NCBI RefSeq assembly: GCF_900104515.1
Contig: NZ_FNJL01000015.1
Span: 1-64,000 of the forward strand
Reading direction: 5' to 3'
Origin: Paracidovorax cattleyae
GTDB taxonomy: Bacteria; Pseudomonadota; Gammaproteobacteria; Burkholderiales; Burkholderiaceae_C
Length of the DNA: 64,000 nucleotides
Within the stretch, counting starts at the first letter, position 1, and every line of letters begins with the position of its first letter. Both the position numbers and the translations under genes were made by a program. The notes beneath the pieces are model-generated. The model saw nothing but the letters and a program-made list of their open reading frames with translations. It was not told the origin of the DNA and made no database searches. Shown in pieces: positions 28,774 to 37,550 of the stretch.

Positions 28774-30197
28774 CGGCGGCGCGCATGGAACCCACCGCCC
28801 CGATCTCAGGAACCGAGACCCCCTGGGCGGATTTGGTGGATGCCGATGTCCTCTTGTCCGGCGGGCCGGAAGAGTCGGCGGGCGCCCTGTTCGACTTCTT
28901 CCGCGACTCGGACGCCGCCACGGACGATCCCCTGCTCTGGCACATCGCGCGCGAGCAGGAGCTGTCGCAGGCGCTGAGCGGGCTGTTCCACGGCCCCGCC
29001 GCGCTGGTGCAGTTGCGCCTGTGGGCGTTCCTGCAGCTCGCCCGCCAGGGCGAGTCGCAGCTGCCCCGCGAGCGCATCGATGAACTCTTTCACGCGCTGC
29101 GCCCCGAGGCGCTGGACACCGTGCTCAAGCGCTTCCGCGACGTGGGCCTGCTGGCCTGGGACGACAGCCTGCGCGCCTATGCGCTACCGCCCCTCGCGCA
29201 GCGCGTGGCCGGCCTGCTGGCGCCGCTGGCCAGCGGCGACACGGCCGGGCAGGACGCAGAAGGCGGCGAACTGGCCGCGCTGCTCGGGCAGGTGGTGGGC
29301 GCGAACCAGCTCGGGGCACTCGACGCCGGGCAGCTGCAGATGCTGCAGGCGCAGCTCACCCGGCTGCACGGCGAGTTCGCCGACGCGATCGCGAGCGGTT
29401 CGGAGTTCCGGCTGCGCGCGGCGCGCCAGCGCTACGACCGCGCGGCCGTGCTGATCGACCGGGCGTCCGACGCCATCACGGCCATCATCGGCCATGCCCA
29501 CGGGCACATCGCCATGGAACGCGCGGCCCGTGCGCTGGGCCAGGCGCAATCGCGCCTGCTGGCGATGGCCAGCCAGTTCAACCGCGCACTGCAGCAGGTG
29601 GACCGCCAGCGCGTGACGCTCGGCACCACCGGCATCACCAGCACCGACGTGAAACGCTGGCTGCAGACGCTGCGCCAGCCCGCCGCGCTGCTCGACACCG
29701 CGCTGGCCGTGCCGGTCGGCCTGTGCGCCCTGGCCCCACACGAACTGCTGGACGTGACCGAGGCCGAGTTCGAGCGCGACCGCCCCACCCAGGGGCCTGC
29801 GGAAGACCTGCCCGGCGCCCAGGAAGCGCCCGCCGGAACGCTGGCCGCCGTGGCCCTGCCGCGCGAACTGGGCGATCTGTCCGACCTGCTGGCGGCCTGG
29901 ATGCTCGAAGCGCCGCCCGGAGAGGAGCCCCGCGCCCCGCGCGACGTGGCCGCCGCGCTGCTCGGCGCGGAGCCTCATTCCGCCCGCTATGCCCAGGTGG
30001 CCTACAAGGCCCAGCTGCTGCCGCTGCTGGGCGACCCCCAGGCCGGCGTGCTGCCCGGCGCCACCGGCGCGCTCGCGCGCCAGCCCTGGCGCGTGGAGTG
30101 GGAAGCCGCCATCCAGGCGCTGGACCACCCGCAGGTGGAACTGGTGAGCCGGGGCCGGCTGGTGCCCGCGGACTCTCCGCCGGACACCGCCGGCTGA
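28770..30197 (+). CDS. mksF: MksF/JetA-like kleisin subunit of an SMC-like (MksBEFG/Wadjet) complex
   Basis: The product has 475 residues, matching the size of MksF of pseudomonads. It is soluble and mostly helical: winged-helix-like stretches in the first 170 residues (LVQLRLWAFLQLARQGESQLP, LKRFRDVGLLAWDDSLRAY), a helical middle (RQRYDRAAVLIDRASDAITAIIGHAHGHIAMERAARALGQ) and a C-terminal segment likely to contact the SMC head. The assignment rests mainly on context: it is followed by an MksE-like gene, an SMC-type ATPase and a Toprim protein in the order A-B-C-D of Wadjet systems. Kleisins close the SMC ring. The ATG at 28770 overlaps the rsmE stop; 28785 is a possible alternative. Confidence 0.8.
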   Translation: MTAARMEPTAPISGTETPWADLVDADVLLSGGPEESAGALFDFFRDSDAATDDPLLWHIAREQELSQALSGLFHGPAALVQLRLWAFLQLARQGESQLPRERIDELFHALRPEALDTVLKRFRDVGLLAWDDSLRAYALPPLAQRVAGLLAPLASGDTAGQDAEGGELAALLGQVVGANQLGALDAGQLQMLQAQLTRLHGEFADAIASGSEFRLRAARQRYDRAAVLIDRASDAITAIIGHAHGHIAMERAARALGQAQSRLLAMASQFNRALQQVDRQRVTLGTTGITSTDVKRWLQTLRQPAALLDTALAVPVGLCALAPHELLDVTEAEFERDRPTQGPAEDLPGAQEAPAGTLAAVALPRELGDLSDLLAAWMLEAPPGEEPRAPRDVAAALLGAEPHSARYAQVAYKAQLLPLLGDPQAGVLPGATGALARQPWRVEWEAAIQALDHPQVELVSRGRLVPADSPPDTAG

Positions 30198-30270
30198 AGC
30201 CGCGGCCCGCTGCCTGCCCCGTTTTTCGTTCGCTTTTCCTGACTGCCTTTTTTCGGATGGACCGCTGCCC

Positions 30271-30975
30271 ATGGACGACGCCGCCCTGCTGATCGCAGAA
30301 CTCCTCACGCGCCGCTGGCTGCCGCGCAGCCACCCGCGGGTCAAGCGCGCGCTGGTCGATGCCGAACTCTTCGCCCAGATCGAGCAGCGCCTGGCGCAGT
30401 CCGGCCTGCGCTTCGTGGACAGCATCTATGCCGACCACGTCAGCCTCGCCCTGCTGCAGCCCGCGCAGAACGCGGTGCTGGGCGAAGGCGCGCTCAACGC
30501 CAACAACAACCTGGACCTGCCGCGCGACGCGCAGGCCCTGCTGGTGGTGCTCTGGGCACTCATCGTGCTGCCGAAGCGCGAGCGCCAGACCAGCCGCACC
30601 GAAGCCGAAGGCGACGGCCAGAACGACTTCTTCCCCGGGGCCAAGCCCCTGCCCTCCGCGCGTCTCGTGAGCCCGGTGCTGTCGTACAAGACGCTGCTGG
30701 AGGACTATGGCAACCAGCTCGGCAAGAAGCTGCGCCTGGACGCCAACCTCAAGCTGCTGGAGCGCCACGGCTTCATCACGCGGCGCCAGGACGAGATCGG
30801 CGAAGGCCCGCTGCTGGACGTGCTGCTCGACTACGACGTGCTCGCGCCGCGCATCCTCGACGGCGCCCTGGCCGACGTGCTCGCTGGCGAGCGCGCCGCG
30901 GCACCGGCGGCGCCGGACGCTGCTGCCGACGCAGCAGCAGCCCCATCTTCCGGGTCCGAGACCCTCACGGCCTGA
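30271..30975 (+). CDS. mksE: MksE/JetB-like subunit (DUF4194-type) of the SMC-like complex
   Basis: The product has 234 residues. It has the tandem winged-helix character of MukE/MksE proteins: LLIAELLTRRWLPRSHPRVKRALVDAELFAQIEQRLAQSGLRFVDSIYADHVSL, then LLVVLWALIVLPKRERQ and KLLERHGFITRRQDEIGEGPLLDVLLDYDVLAPRILDGAL. The last 30 residues are an Ala-rich tail. It would bind the kleisin MksF and regulate the ATPase cycle. It lies 73 bases after mksF and 20 bases before mksB, clearly one operon. Confidence 0.82.
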   Translation: MDDAALLIAELLTRRWLPRSHPRVKRALVDAELFAQIEQRLAQSGLRFVDSIYADHVSLALLQPAQNAVLGEGALNANNNLDLPRDAQALLVVLWALIVLPKRERQTSRTEAEGDGQNDFFPGAKPLPSARLVSPVLSYKTLLEDYGNQLGKKLRLDANLKLLERHGFITRRQDEIGEGPLLDVLLDYDVLAPRILDGALADVLAGERAAAPAAPDAAADAAAAPSSGSETLTA

Positions 30976-30995
30976 ACGGGCCTCTCCACCCGCCC

Positions 30996-33830
30996 ATGTT
31001 CCACCTGCAAACCCTCGAACTCGTCCACTGGGACTACTGCCAGCGCGTCGCACTGCCGCTGGACGCCTCCATCATCACCATCGCCGGCCCCAACGGTTCG
31101 GGCAAGACCACGCTGCTGGACGCCATGCGCACACTGCTGGGCCTGCGCTGCTCGGCCCCCCGCGACTACCGCACCTACGCACGCCACGCGGGCGCGCAAA
31201 CGGCCTGGCTGCGAGCAGTGGTGGACAACCGCCCGCAGGGACGCCAGACCTCCAGCCGGCCCTTCGCACGCCGGCTGCTGTATGCCGACCAGGTCACGCT
31301 CGCCTGCCGCATCGACAAGAACGGCGGCGACTGGCAGCGGCGCTACTGCCTGCTCGACGGCGACGTGTCCATCGAGCAGCTGCGCGATGCGCCCGAGAAG
31401 GATCTCGGCTTCATGGGCGTGGAAGCCTGGGGCCGCGTGCTCGGCGCGGCCGGCCTGTCCCCGGCGATCGCCCGCGTGCTGTCGCTCGAGCAGGGCCAGA
31501 CCGACCGGCTGTGCGAATTCAGCCCGCGCGAGCTGCTGCGGCTGGTGTTCGACGTGTTCGGCGACCAGCAGGTGCTGGATGCCTACGACCAGGCGCGCGA
31601 GCACCAGCAGCAGCTCTCGCGCGAGATGGTGCAGGCCGAGCGTGAGCTCGACCACAGCCGCACGCAGCTGTCCGAATTGCAGAACCGCGTCGCCAGCTAC
31701 AAGGCCTGGCAGCTCAAGCTGGCCGAGCGCGAGCGCCTGGGCACCGAGGTCCTGCCGGTGCTCAGCTGGCACGGCGAGCGTGAAGGCCTGGTGAAGCAGG
31801 CGCGTGAACTGCGCCGCCAGAAGACACAGCACCGGGCCGCGCTGGCCGAGCAGGCCGCACAGAACAAGCGACTGCTCACGCTGCTGGACGAAAGCACCCG
31901 CTCCCAGGCCGATGCCGAGCGCCTGCGGGCCGAGCGCGATGAAGCGCGCTCGGCCCTGGACGGCGCCACGCGCCACGAAGCCCCGCTCGAGCAACTGGCC
32001 AAGCGCGAGGCCGAGCTGCTCGCGCTCGTGGACAAGGGCAGCAACGCCGACGAGCTGCAGGCCCACCTGCGCCAGCTGCAGGAGCAGGAATCCGCCGCGC
32101 AGGACGAGCGCTCCGCGCTGCAGCAGCGCCGCCGGATCGCGCAGGACGCCCTCAAGGCGCTCGAAGGCCAGGCCCTGCCGCCCCTGCCACCCGAAGTGCA
32201 GCAGTTCCGCAGGCGCCTCACGGCCCAGGGGATCGGCCACCAATTCGTGGCCGAGGTGATCGAGGTGGCGGACGAGGCCTGGCGCGCCGCGATCGAAGGC
32301 GTGCTGCGCGGCCACCGCTGGGTGGTGCTGCTCGACAAGGAAAGCGACCTCGCCGAGGCCTACGACATCGGCGAGCGCGAACGCTACCGCCATTACCTGG
32401 TCGGCCCCGGCGAGAAGCCGCTGCGCGGCGAGCCCGGCACCCTGCTCGCGCACGTGCGCTTCAACGCGCCCGTGCCGCGCTGGCTGGTGCAGCAGTTGCA
32501 GCAACTGCGCTGCGTGGCCGACCCGCGTGAAGGCAAGCGCCTGGGCGGCACCTGGATCACCCCCCAGGCCTACATGCACGACGGACGCGGTGCGCGATCC
32601 ATGTGGGTGGAGCCGCGCGACCACCAGTTCGGCGCTGCCGCCGTGCAGGCGCGCCGCGCCGCCGCCGAGCGCGACCTCGCACAGATCGACGGCCAGCTCG
32701 CGCCCGTGCTCGACCGGCTCATGGCATTGAAGCGCCAGGTCACCGATACCCGCCGCGCGCTCGAAGGCCACAGCGCCGCGGAAGAGCTGGCGCGCCGCAG
32801 CGAGGAGTTCGCCCAGGCGCGCGAGGAACTGCCGGCGGCCAGGCAGGCACGCATCGCCGCGGCCCAGCGATGGCAGCGCCTGGACGCCGAGGCCACGCGC
32901 GCGCACGACCGCCACCGGGCCTTCACGGACGAGCACCAGCGGCTGGAGCAGCAGCTGCGGCGCTCGCGCGGCGACACCGACCGCGCCGCGCAGGAATGGA
33001 CCGCGCGCCGCCGCGGCCATGTGGATGCGGCGGCGCGCAGCCAGAAGCAGCGCCGCCAGTTCCCTGCCCGCTGGACGGCCGCCGAGGTCCTGGGCGCTCT
33101 GGTGGACGAATACGTGAACGACACCCAGGCGAAGCTGCGCCTTTCCGCCGTCGAGCAGGAGCTGGAACAGGGCACCTGGGAACAGGACGCCACCGTGGAG
33201 GAGCGCTTCCGCCGCATGGAGGCCACCGTGCGCGAGCAGGCCTCAAGCCTGTCGGACCACCAGGTCAAGAACGCCCAGGCCGGCACGGCCGTGATGAACG
33301 CGCGCGAAAGCTATATCGAGGTGCTGCGCAGCACCGTGCGACGCTACCGCAAGAACATCCAGGAACTCGGCGCCCTGGCAGGCGTGGAGGTGGCGGCCGA
33401 CCTGCCCCTGCTGGAGAACGACGATACCGTGCTCGCGCAGGCCGGGCTCAAGGTGCATTTCGCGTTCGACGGCAAGGGCAGCATCGGCATGAACGACGGG
33501 GAGGCGTCGGGCGGCCAGCAGGTCATCAAGTCGCTGATCCTGCTCGTGGGCTTGCTCAAGGACGAGGAAAGCGGCTCGGGCGGCTTCGTCTTCATCGACG
33601 AGCCCTTTGCCCATCTGGACGTGCGCAACATCCAGCTGGTGGGTCACTTCCTGCGCTCCACCCAGGCGCAATACGTGCTGACCACCCCCATCACCCACAA
33701 CCTGGAAGTGTTCGAGCCGGCCGAGATCACGCTCGTGACCAGCAAGAAGCCCCAGGGCTCGCGCTGGGCTCCGCCCATCGCCGTGGCCAAGCGGCGCGGC
33801 GTGCCGCAGCTGGAGCCGATGGCGGGATAG
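30996..33830 (+). CDS. mksB: SMC-like ATPase MksB/JetC
   Basis: The product has 944 residues, the size class of MksB, much shorter than MukB. Head motifs: Walker A GPNGSGKTTL (31-40); the N-head ends near ARVLSLEQGQTDRLCEFSPRELLRLVFDVFGD. Coiled coil runs about 190-395, a hinge-like globular part about 398-516 (QGIGHQFVAEVIEVADEAW... YRHYLVGPGEKPL), and a second coil about 525-790. The C-head has the ABC signature GEASGGQQVIKSLILLVGLL (about 832-851) and Walker B GGFVFIDEPFAHLD (about 860-873). It is expected to extrude DNA loops; in Wadjet systems this senses small circular plasmids and hands them to the nuclease JetD/MksG, encoded next. Confidence 0.9.
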   Translation: MFHLQTLELVHWDYCQRVALPLDASIITIAGPNGSGKTTLLDAMRTLLGLRCSAPRDYRTYARHAGAQTAWLRAVVDNRPQGRQTSSRPFARRLLYADQVTLACRIDKNGGDWQRRYCLLDGDVSIEQLRDAPEKDLGFMGVEAWGRVLGAAGLSPAIARVLSLEQGQTDRLCEFSPRELLRLVFDVFGDQQVLDAYDQAREHQQQLSREMVQAERELDHSRTQLSELQNRVASYKAWQLKLAERERLGTEVLPVLSWHGEREGLVKQARELRRQKTQHRAALAEQAAQNKRLLTLLDESTRSQADAERLRAERDEARSALDGATRHEAPLEQLAKREAELLALVDKGSNADELQAHLRQLQEQESAAQDERSALQQRRRIAQDALKALEGQALPPLPPEVQQFRRRLTAQGIGHQFVAEVIEVADEAWRAAIEGVLRGHRWVVLLDKESDLAEAYDIGERERYRHYLVGPGEKPLRGEPGTLLAHVRFNAPVPRWLVQQLQQLRCVADPREGKRLGGTWITPQAYMHDGRGARSMWVEPRDHQFGAAAVQARRAAAERDLAQIDGQLAPVLDRLMALKRQVTDTRRALEGHSAAEELARRSEEFAQAREELPAARQARIAAAQRWQRLDAEATRAHDRHRAFTDEHQRLEQQLRRSRGDTDRAAQEWTARRRGHVDAAARSQKQRRQFPARWTAAEVLGALVDEYVNDTQAKLRLSAVEQELEQGTWEQDATVEERFRRMEATVREQASSLSDHQVKNAQAGTAVMNARESYIEVLRSTVRRYRKNIQELGALAGVEVAADLPLLENDDTVLAQAGLKVHFAFDGKGSIGMNDGEASGGQQVIKSLILLVGLLKDEESGSGGFVFIDEPFAHLDVRNIQLVGHFLRSTQAQYVLTTPITHNLEVFEPAEITLVTSKKPQGSRWAPPIAVAKRRGVPQLEPMAG

Positions 33831-33861
33831 GCGGCGGAAGATCATCGTGCCGGAGTTGCGA

Positions 33862-35031
33862 ATGGCCATCATCACTACCGTCAGGGGCCGCAACCGCACA
33901 CGGGAGAGCGACGCCCCGTTCTCCGCGCTCCCTCCGCTGGCATCCCGCCAGGAAACACTGCTGGGGCGCTGGCTCGTCTCCCATGCCGCAGGACGGCGCT
34001 GGCAGACACTGCTCGAGGAGGCAGGGCAGGATCTGCTGGATTCCACGGAGGCGCTGCTGGAGTGCCTTGTGGAAGCCGGCGCCGTCGTGGCCCGCGAGCG
34101 CCTCGTGCGGGGCACGTGGCAGATCGAGCGGATGGAGTGGCGCGACCTTCCGGCGCTCCAGGCCAGCCGCGGCATCCGGACATCGGACGAGCGCCGGGCA
34201 CTGCGGGACGACACCCGGCAGCAACTGGCAGCCCTGGCGGACGACCATCTATGGCTTCAGCCGGCTATCGACAGCTGCCTGGGCTCTACGAAAAGCGCCG
34301 ATCTGCTAAGAGGCCGTGCCGAACTGCTGCATGCGCTTGCGGCATGGCATGCCGAGCAGCGCTTCGGCAAACGCCGGGACTTCGCCCTGCACGCACGGCA
34401 GGGCACCAAAGACATCACCCCGTCCGAATGGAAATGGCTGGAAGCGCATTTCGCGCTCGAAGCCTTCGGCATCGAAAAACTCGCATTCATTCTCTGGCTA
34501 GGCGGCAGCCTCGCATTGGTAACCGAGAAGGGGCGCATGGATGTCGGCGCCGCGGGCTTTTGCGGCCTCCCGATGAGCACATTGGCCGGGGACACGCACA
34601 TTGCGGGCGCTCCTTCGCGTTACTGGCTTATCGAAAACCGCACGAGTTTCGAGCGGCAGGTGATCCAGGCGGACCCTGGAACCTGCGTGGTCTGGCTTCC
34701 GGGCAGGCCCCCGGATGACTGGCTCGGCGCACTGGGCTGGCTGCTGGACCGGGCACCCGCGCCCGCGCTCATCAGTTGCGATCCGGACCCCGCCGGCCTC
34801 GATATCGCGCTGACCGCAGGAGCCGTGTGGGCAGCGCGCGGGCTGGAATGGTCACCGTACCGGATGGAGCCTGAGCTGTGGCAGAACGGCCCCACCCTGC
34901 CGCTGAACGATTTCGACCGCGCCTTGCTGGCCCGACTGGCCACGCGGAATGATCTGCCCGCGCCAGTGGCCGGGCTGCGCGACATGCTGGAGCAGTTGGG
35001 CCGCAAGGCCGAACAGGAGGCCTGGCTGTGA
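33862..35031 (+). CDS. mksG: Toprim-domain nuclease subunit MksG/JetD (DUF3322/DUF2220-type)
   Basis: From the ATG at 33862, 6 bases after GGAG, the product has 389 residues; a GTG at 33847 with GGAAG upstream is an equally plausible start (394 residues). The N-terminal half is a helical DNA-binding-like region (LGRWLVSHAAGRRWQTLLEEAG). The C-terminal Toprim domain shows the conserved glutamate in YWLIENRTSFERQV and the acidic pair in LISCDPDPAGLDIALTAG (about residue 310), the layout of a metal-dependent DNA cleaving centre. In JetABCD systems this subunit cuts plasmid DNA held by the SMC complex. It starts about 30 bases after mksB and ends the four-gene defence operon. Confidence 0.82.
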   Translation: MAIITTVRGRNRTRESDAPFSALPPLASRQETLLGRWLVSHAAGRRWQTLLEEAGQDLLDSTEALLECLVEAGAVVARERLVRGTWQIERMEWRDLPALQASRGIRTSDERRALRDDTRQQLAALADDHLWLQPAIDSCLGSTKSADLLRGRAELLHALAAWHAEQRFGKRRDFALHARQGTKDITPSEWKWLEAHFALEAFGIEKLAFILWLGGSLALVTEKGRMDVGAAGFCGLPMSTLAGDTHIAGAPSRYWLIENRTSFERQVIQADPGTCVVWLPGRPPDDWLGALGWLLDRAPAPALISCDPDPAGLDIALTAGAVWAARGLEWSPYRMEPELWQNGPTLPLNDFDRALLARLATRNDLPAPVAGLRDMLEQLGRKAEQEAWL

Positions 35032-35154
35032 AAAACGGCTGCCGCGCCCCACTCTAGGGTTTCCCCTCGACCGGCAGTCCAGGCGTTGTCCCCACAGGGG
35101 TGGCTGGGGTAAAAACCTTTGGCGGCGTCGTCCACGCCCTCAAGGAGAACCCCG

Positions 35155-36366
35155 GTGTCAGAGCCGCCCCTGTCCCAGGTGCCAGCCAGGCCCCCGCACC
35201 CCGGCGGCTCCTCACTGGGCTCGCGCCTGCTGGACGCCCTGCTCACCACCGAGCCCCGCCAACGCATCCGGCTTTCCATGGCCGGGCTGGCAGCGCTGCT
35301 GATGGCCTGCTGCATCACGGCGATGCACATCGCGGTGGGCGCTGGACTGGCGCAGCCGGGGCCGGTCCGGATCTGGACGGCCCTGTCGGCCGGCGGCCTG
35401 CTGGTGGTGTACGCCCTGATCCGCAGCGGCATCTCGCAGCGCTGGTCGGACCCCTCCCTGACACTGCCGCAGATCGTCTATGCCATCGCCTGCAACGCCG
35501 CGGCCTATGCCATCGGCGGCCAGGCCCGCGGCATCGCCCTGCCGATCCTGGCCGTGATCCTGATGTTCGGCATGTTCGGGCTGTCCACGCGCCAGATGTT
35601 CGGCGTGATGCTCTACGCCATGGCCGCGTTCTGCCTGGCCACAGTGTCGATGGAACTGCGCGACGAGCCGAGCCACTCTTCCGGCCTGTCGGTGGCCTAC
35701 GGCATCATGACGGCCGTGGTGCTGCTGGGCAGCACCTTCCTCACCACGCGCCTGCAGGCCACGCGCGAAGAACTGCGCCGCCAGAAGCATGACCTGGGGC
35801 GCGCACTGGAGCACATCCGGGAACTGGCCACGCACGACGAACTCACCGGACTGCTCAACCGCCGCCACATGCTGGAGCTGATGCGGCTGGAACAGCGGCG
35901 CGTGGCCCGGTCGGGCTTTCCGCTCGTGATCGCGCTGCTGGACGTGGACCATTTCAAGGCGGTCAACGACACGCACGGCCACGCCGCGGGCGACCGCGTG
36001 CTGCAGGCATTCGCCCAGTCGGTCCGGCGCTGCGTGCGCGACGGAGACGTGATTTCCCGGTGGGGCGGCGAGGAATTCGTGCTCATGCTGTGCAACACGC
36101 CGCCCGATGCCGCCCGTGCGCTGCTGGAGCGGGTGCGGGAGGCGGTGGCGGCACTCGCGGTGCTGGCGGACCGCGCCGACAACGCCGTCTATCTGCGCAT
36201 CACCGTGTCCATCGGATTCGCGCTGCACCGCCCCCGGCACCCCATCGAGGAAACACTGGAGCGCGCCGACCGGGCGCTCTACGCAGCCAAGCAGGGTGGC
36301 CGCAACCGGGCCGTCGAGGAAACGCTTGACCCTGACACCATGGAAGCGTGCAGGATTCGGCCATGA
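35155..36366 (+). CDS. Membrane-bound diguanylate cyclase (GGDEF domain)
   Basis: From a GTG at 35155, placed 7 bases after AAGGAG, the product has 403 residues. The N-terminal half has about six hydrophobic segments (residues 45-205), an unassigned membrane sensor. A coiled linker (RLQATREELRRQKHDLGRALEHIRELATHDELTGLLNRR) leads to the GGDEF domain, whose active-site loop reads RWGGEEFVLML, with LLDVDHFKAVNDTHGHAAGD for metal and base binding. No RxxD inhibitory site is evident four residues before the signature. It makes c-di-GMP from two GTP. Its stop overlaps the MFS gene start (ATGA at 36363), so the two are coupled. Confidence 0.9.
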   Translation: MSEPPLSQVPARPPHPGGSSLGSRLLDALLTTEPRQRIRLSMAGLAALLMACCITAMHIAVGAGLAQPGPVRIWTALSAGGLLVVYALIRSGISQRWSDPSLTLPQIVYAIACNAAAYAIGGQARGIALPILAVILMFGMFGLSTRQMFGVMLYAMAAFCLATVSMELRDEPSHSSGLSVAYGIMTAVVLLGSTFLTTRLQATREELRRQKHDLGRALEHIRELATHDELTGLLNRRHMLELMRLEQRRVARSGFPLVIALLDVDHFKAVNDTHGHAAGDRVLQAFAQSVRRCVRDGDVISRWGGEEFVLMLCNTPPDAARALLERVREAVAALAVLADRADNAVYLRITVSIGFALHRPRHPIEETLERADRALYAAKQGGRNRAVEETLDPDTMEACRIRP

Positions 36367-37547
36367 CCTCCTCCCACCGCCGCCCGCTGGGCCTGCTCGC
36401 CCTCTGCCAGGGGCTGTTCCTCACCAACAACATCGTCTTCATCGCCATCAACGGACTGGTAGGCCTGCAACTCGCGCCCCGAGGGTGGATGGCCACCCTT
36501 CCGGTGATGGGCTACGTGGTGGGCGGCGCGCTGTCCACCGGACCCGTGGCCCGCGCCCAGCGGCGCTGGGGACGGCAGGCATCCTTCCAGATCGGGCTGG
36601 CCGTGGCGGCGGCATCGGCACTGCTGTGCGCGCTGGCGGTGTGGATGCACGCATTCTGGCTGCTGTGCGCGGCCACGGTCATGGCGGGGTACTACAGCGC
36701 CAACGGCCAGCTCTACCGCTTCGCCGCGGCCGAGATCGCGCCCGCACCACAGCGGGACACGGCCATGTCGCTGGTGATGGCCGGCGGCCTGCTGGGCGCG
36801 GTGGCCGGCCCCAACCTGGCCAACCACACGCGCGACCTGGTCTCCGTTCCGTTCACCGGGGCCTACCTGGCGCTGTTCGCGGTCGCCCTGGTGTCCATGG
36901 CCTGCATGGCGGGCATCCGCTTTCCGGCCGTTCCACCGGCATCGGCCGCGGCCGCTGCCACGGGCCGCTCGGTGGCGCAGTTGCTGCGCGATCCGGTGTT
37001 CGCGGTCGCGATGCTGGGAGCGGCGCTGGGCTACGGGGTGATGAACCTGCTGATGGCAGCCACGCCGCTGGCCATGCAGGTGTGCGGGCATGCCTTTGGT
37101 GACGCGGCCTTCGTGCTCGAATGGCATGTGATCGGCATGTTCGCCCCGGGCTTTTTCACGGGCCACCTGATCCGGCGCTTCGGCGTGCTGCGCGTCATGG
37201 CGGCCGGCGTGGCGCTCAATGCCGCCTGCGTGGCGATCGCGCTCTCCGGCGTGGAGCTGGCGCATTTCGTGGCCGCCCTCTTCCTGCTGGGCGTCGGCTG
37301 GAACTTCCTCTTCACGGGCAGCACCGCGCTGGCGATGCGCGCCTACCGGCCCGAGGAGAAGGACCGGGCCCAGGCCGCAATCAATTTCGGCGTCTTCGCT
37401 ACCATGGCGCTGACGTCCTTTGCATCGGGGGCCCTGGTCACCACCCAGGGCTGGACGCTGCTGAACTACGGCTCCCTGCTGCCCATCGGGCTCACCGGCG
37501 CAGGGCTCGCGTGGCTGGTACTGCGGCAACGGCAGCGCCAGCTGTAA
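36363..37547 (+). CDS. Major facilitator superfamily transporter
   Basis: The product has 394 residues with about 12 hydrophobic segments. It begins MTSSHRRPLGLLALCQGLFLTNNIVFIAINGLVG and has the MFS loop 2-3 type GYVVGGALSTGPVARAQRRWGRQASFQ, which fits the G-x-x-x-D/R-R-x-G-R-R pattern. LAMRAYRPEEKDRAQAAINFGVF is a cytoplasmic loop late in the protein. Substrate is unknown. Translation is coupled to the upstream diguanylate cyclase. It converges on the M20 gene with a 3-base gap. Confidence 0.82.
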   Translation: MTSSHRRPLGLLALCQGLFLTNNIVFIAINGLVGLQLAPRGWMATLPVMGYVVGGALSTGPVARAQRRWGRQASFQIGLAVAAASALLCALAVWMHAFWLLCAATVMAGYYSANGQLYRFAAAEIAPAPQRDTAMSLVMAGGLLGAVAGPNLANHTRDLVSVPFTGAYLALFAVALVSMACMAGIRFPAVPPASAAAAATGRSVAQLLRDPVFAVAMLGAALGYGVMNLLMAATPLAMQVCGHAFGDAAFVLEWHVIGMFAPGFFTGHLIRRFGVLRVMAAGVALNAACVAIALSGVELAHFVAALFLLGVGWNFLFTGSTALAMRAYRPEEKDRAQAAINFGVFATMALTSFASGALVTTQGWTLLNYGSLLPIGLTGAGLAWLVLRQRQRQL

Positions 37548-37550
37548 CGC

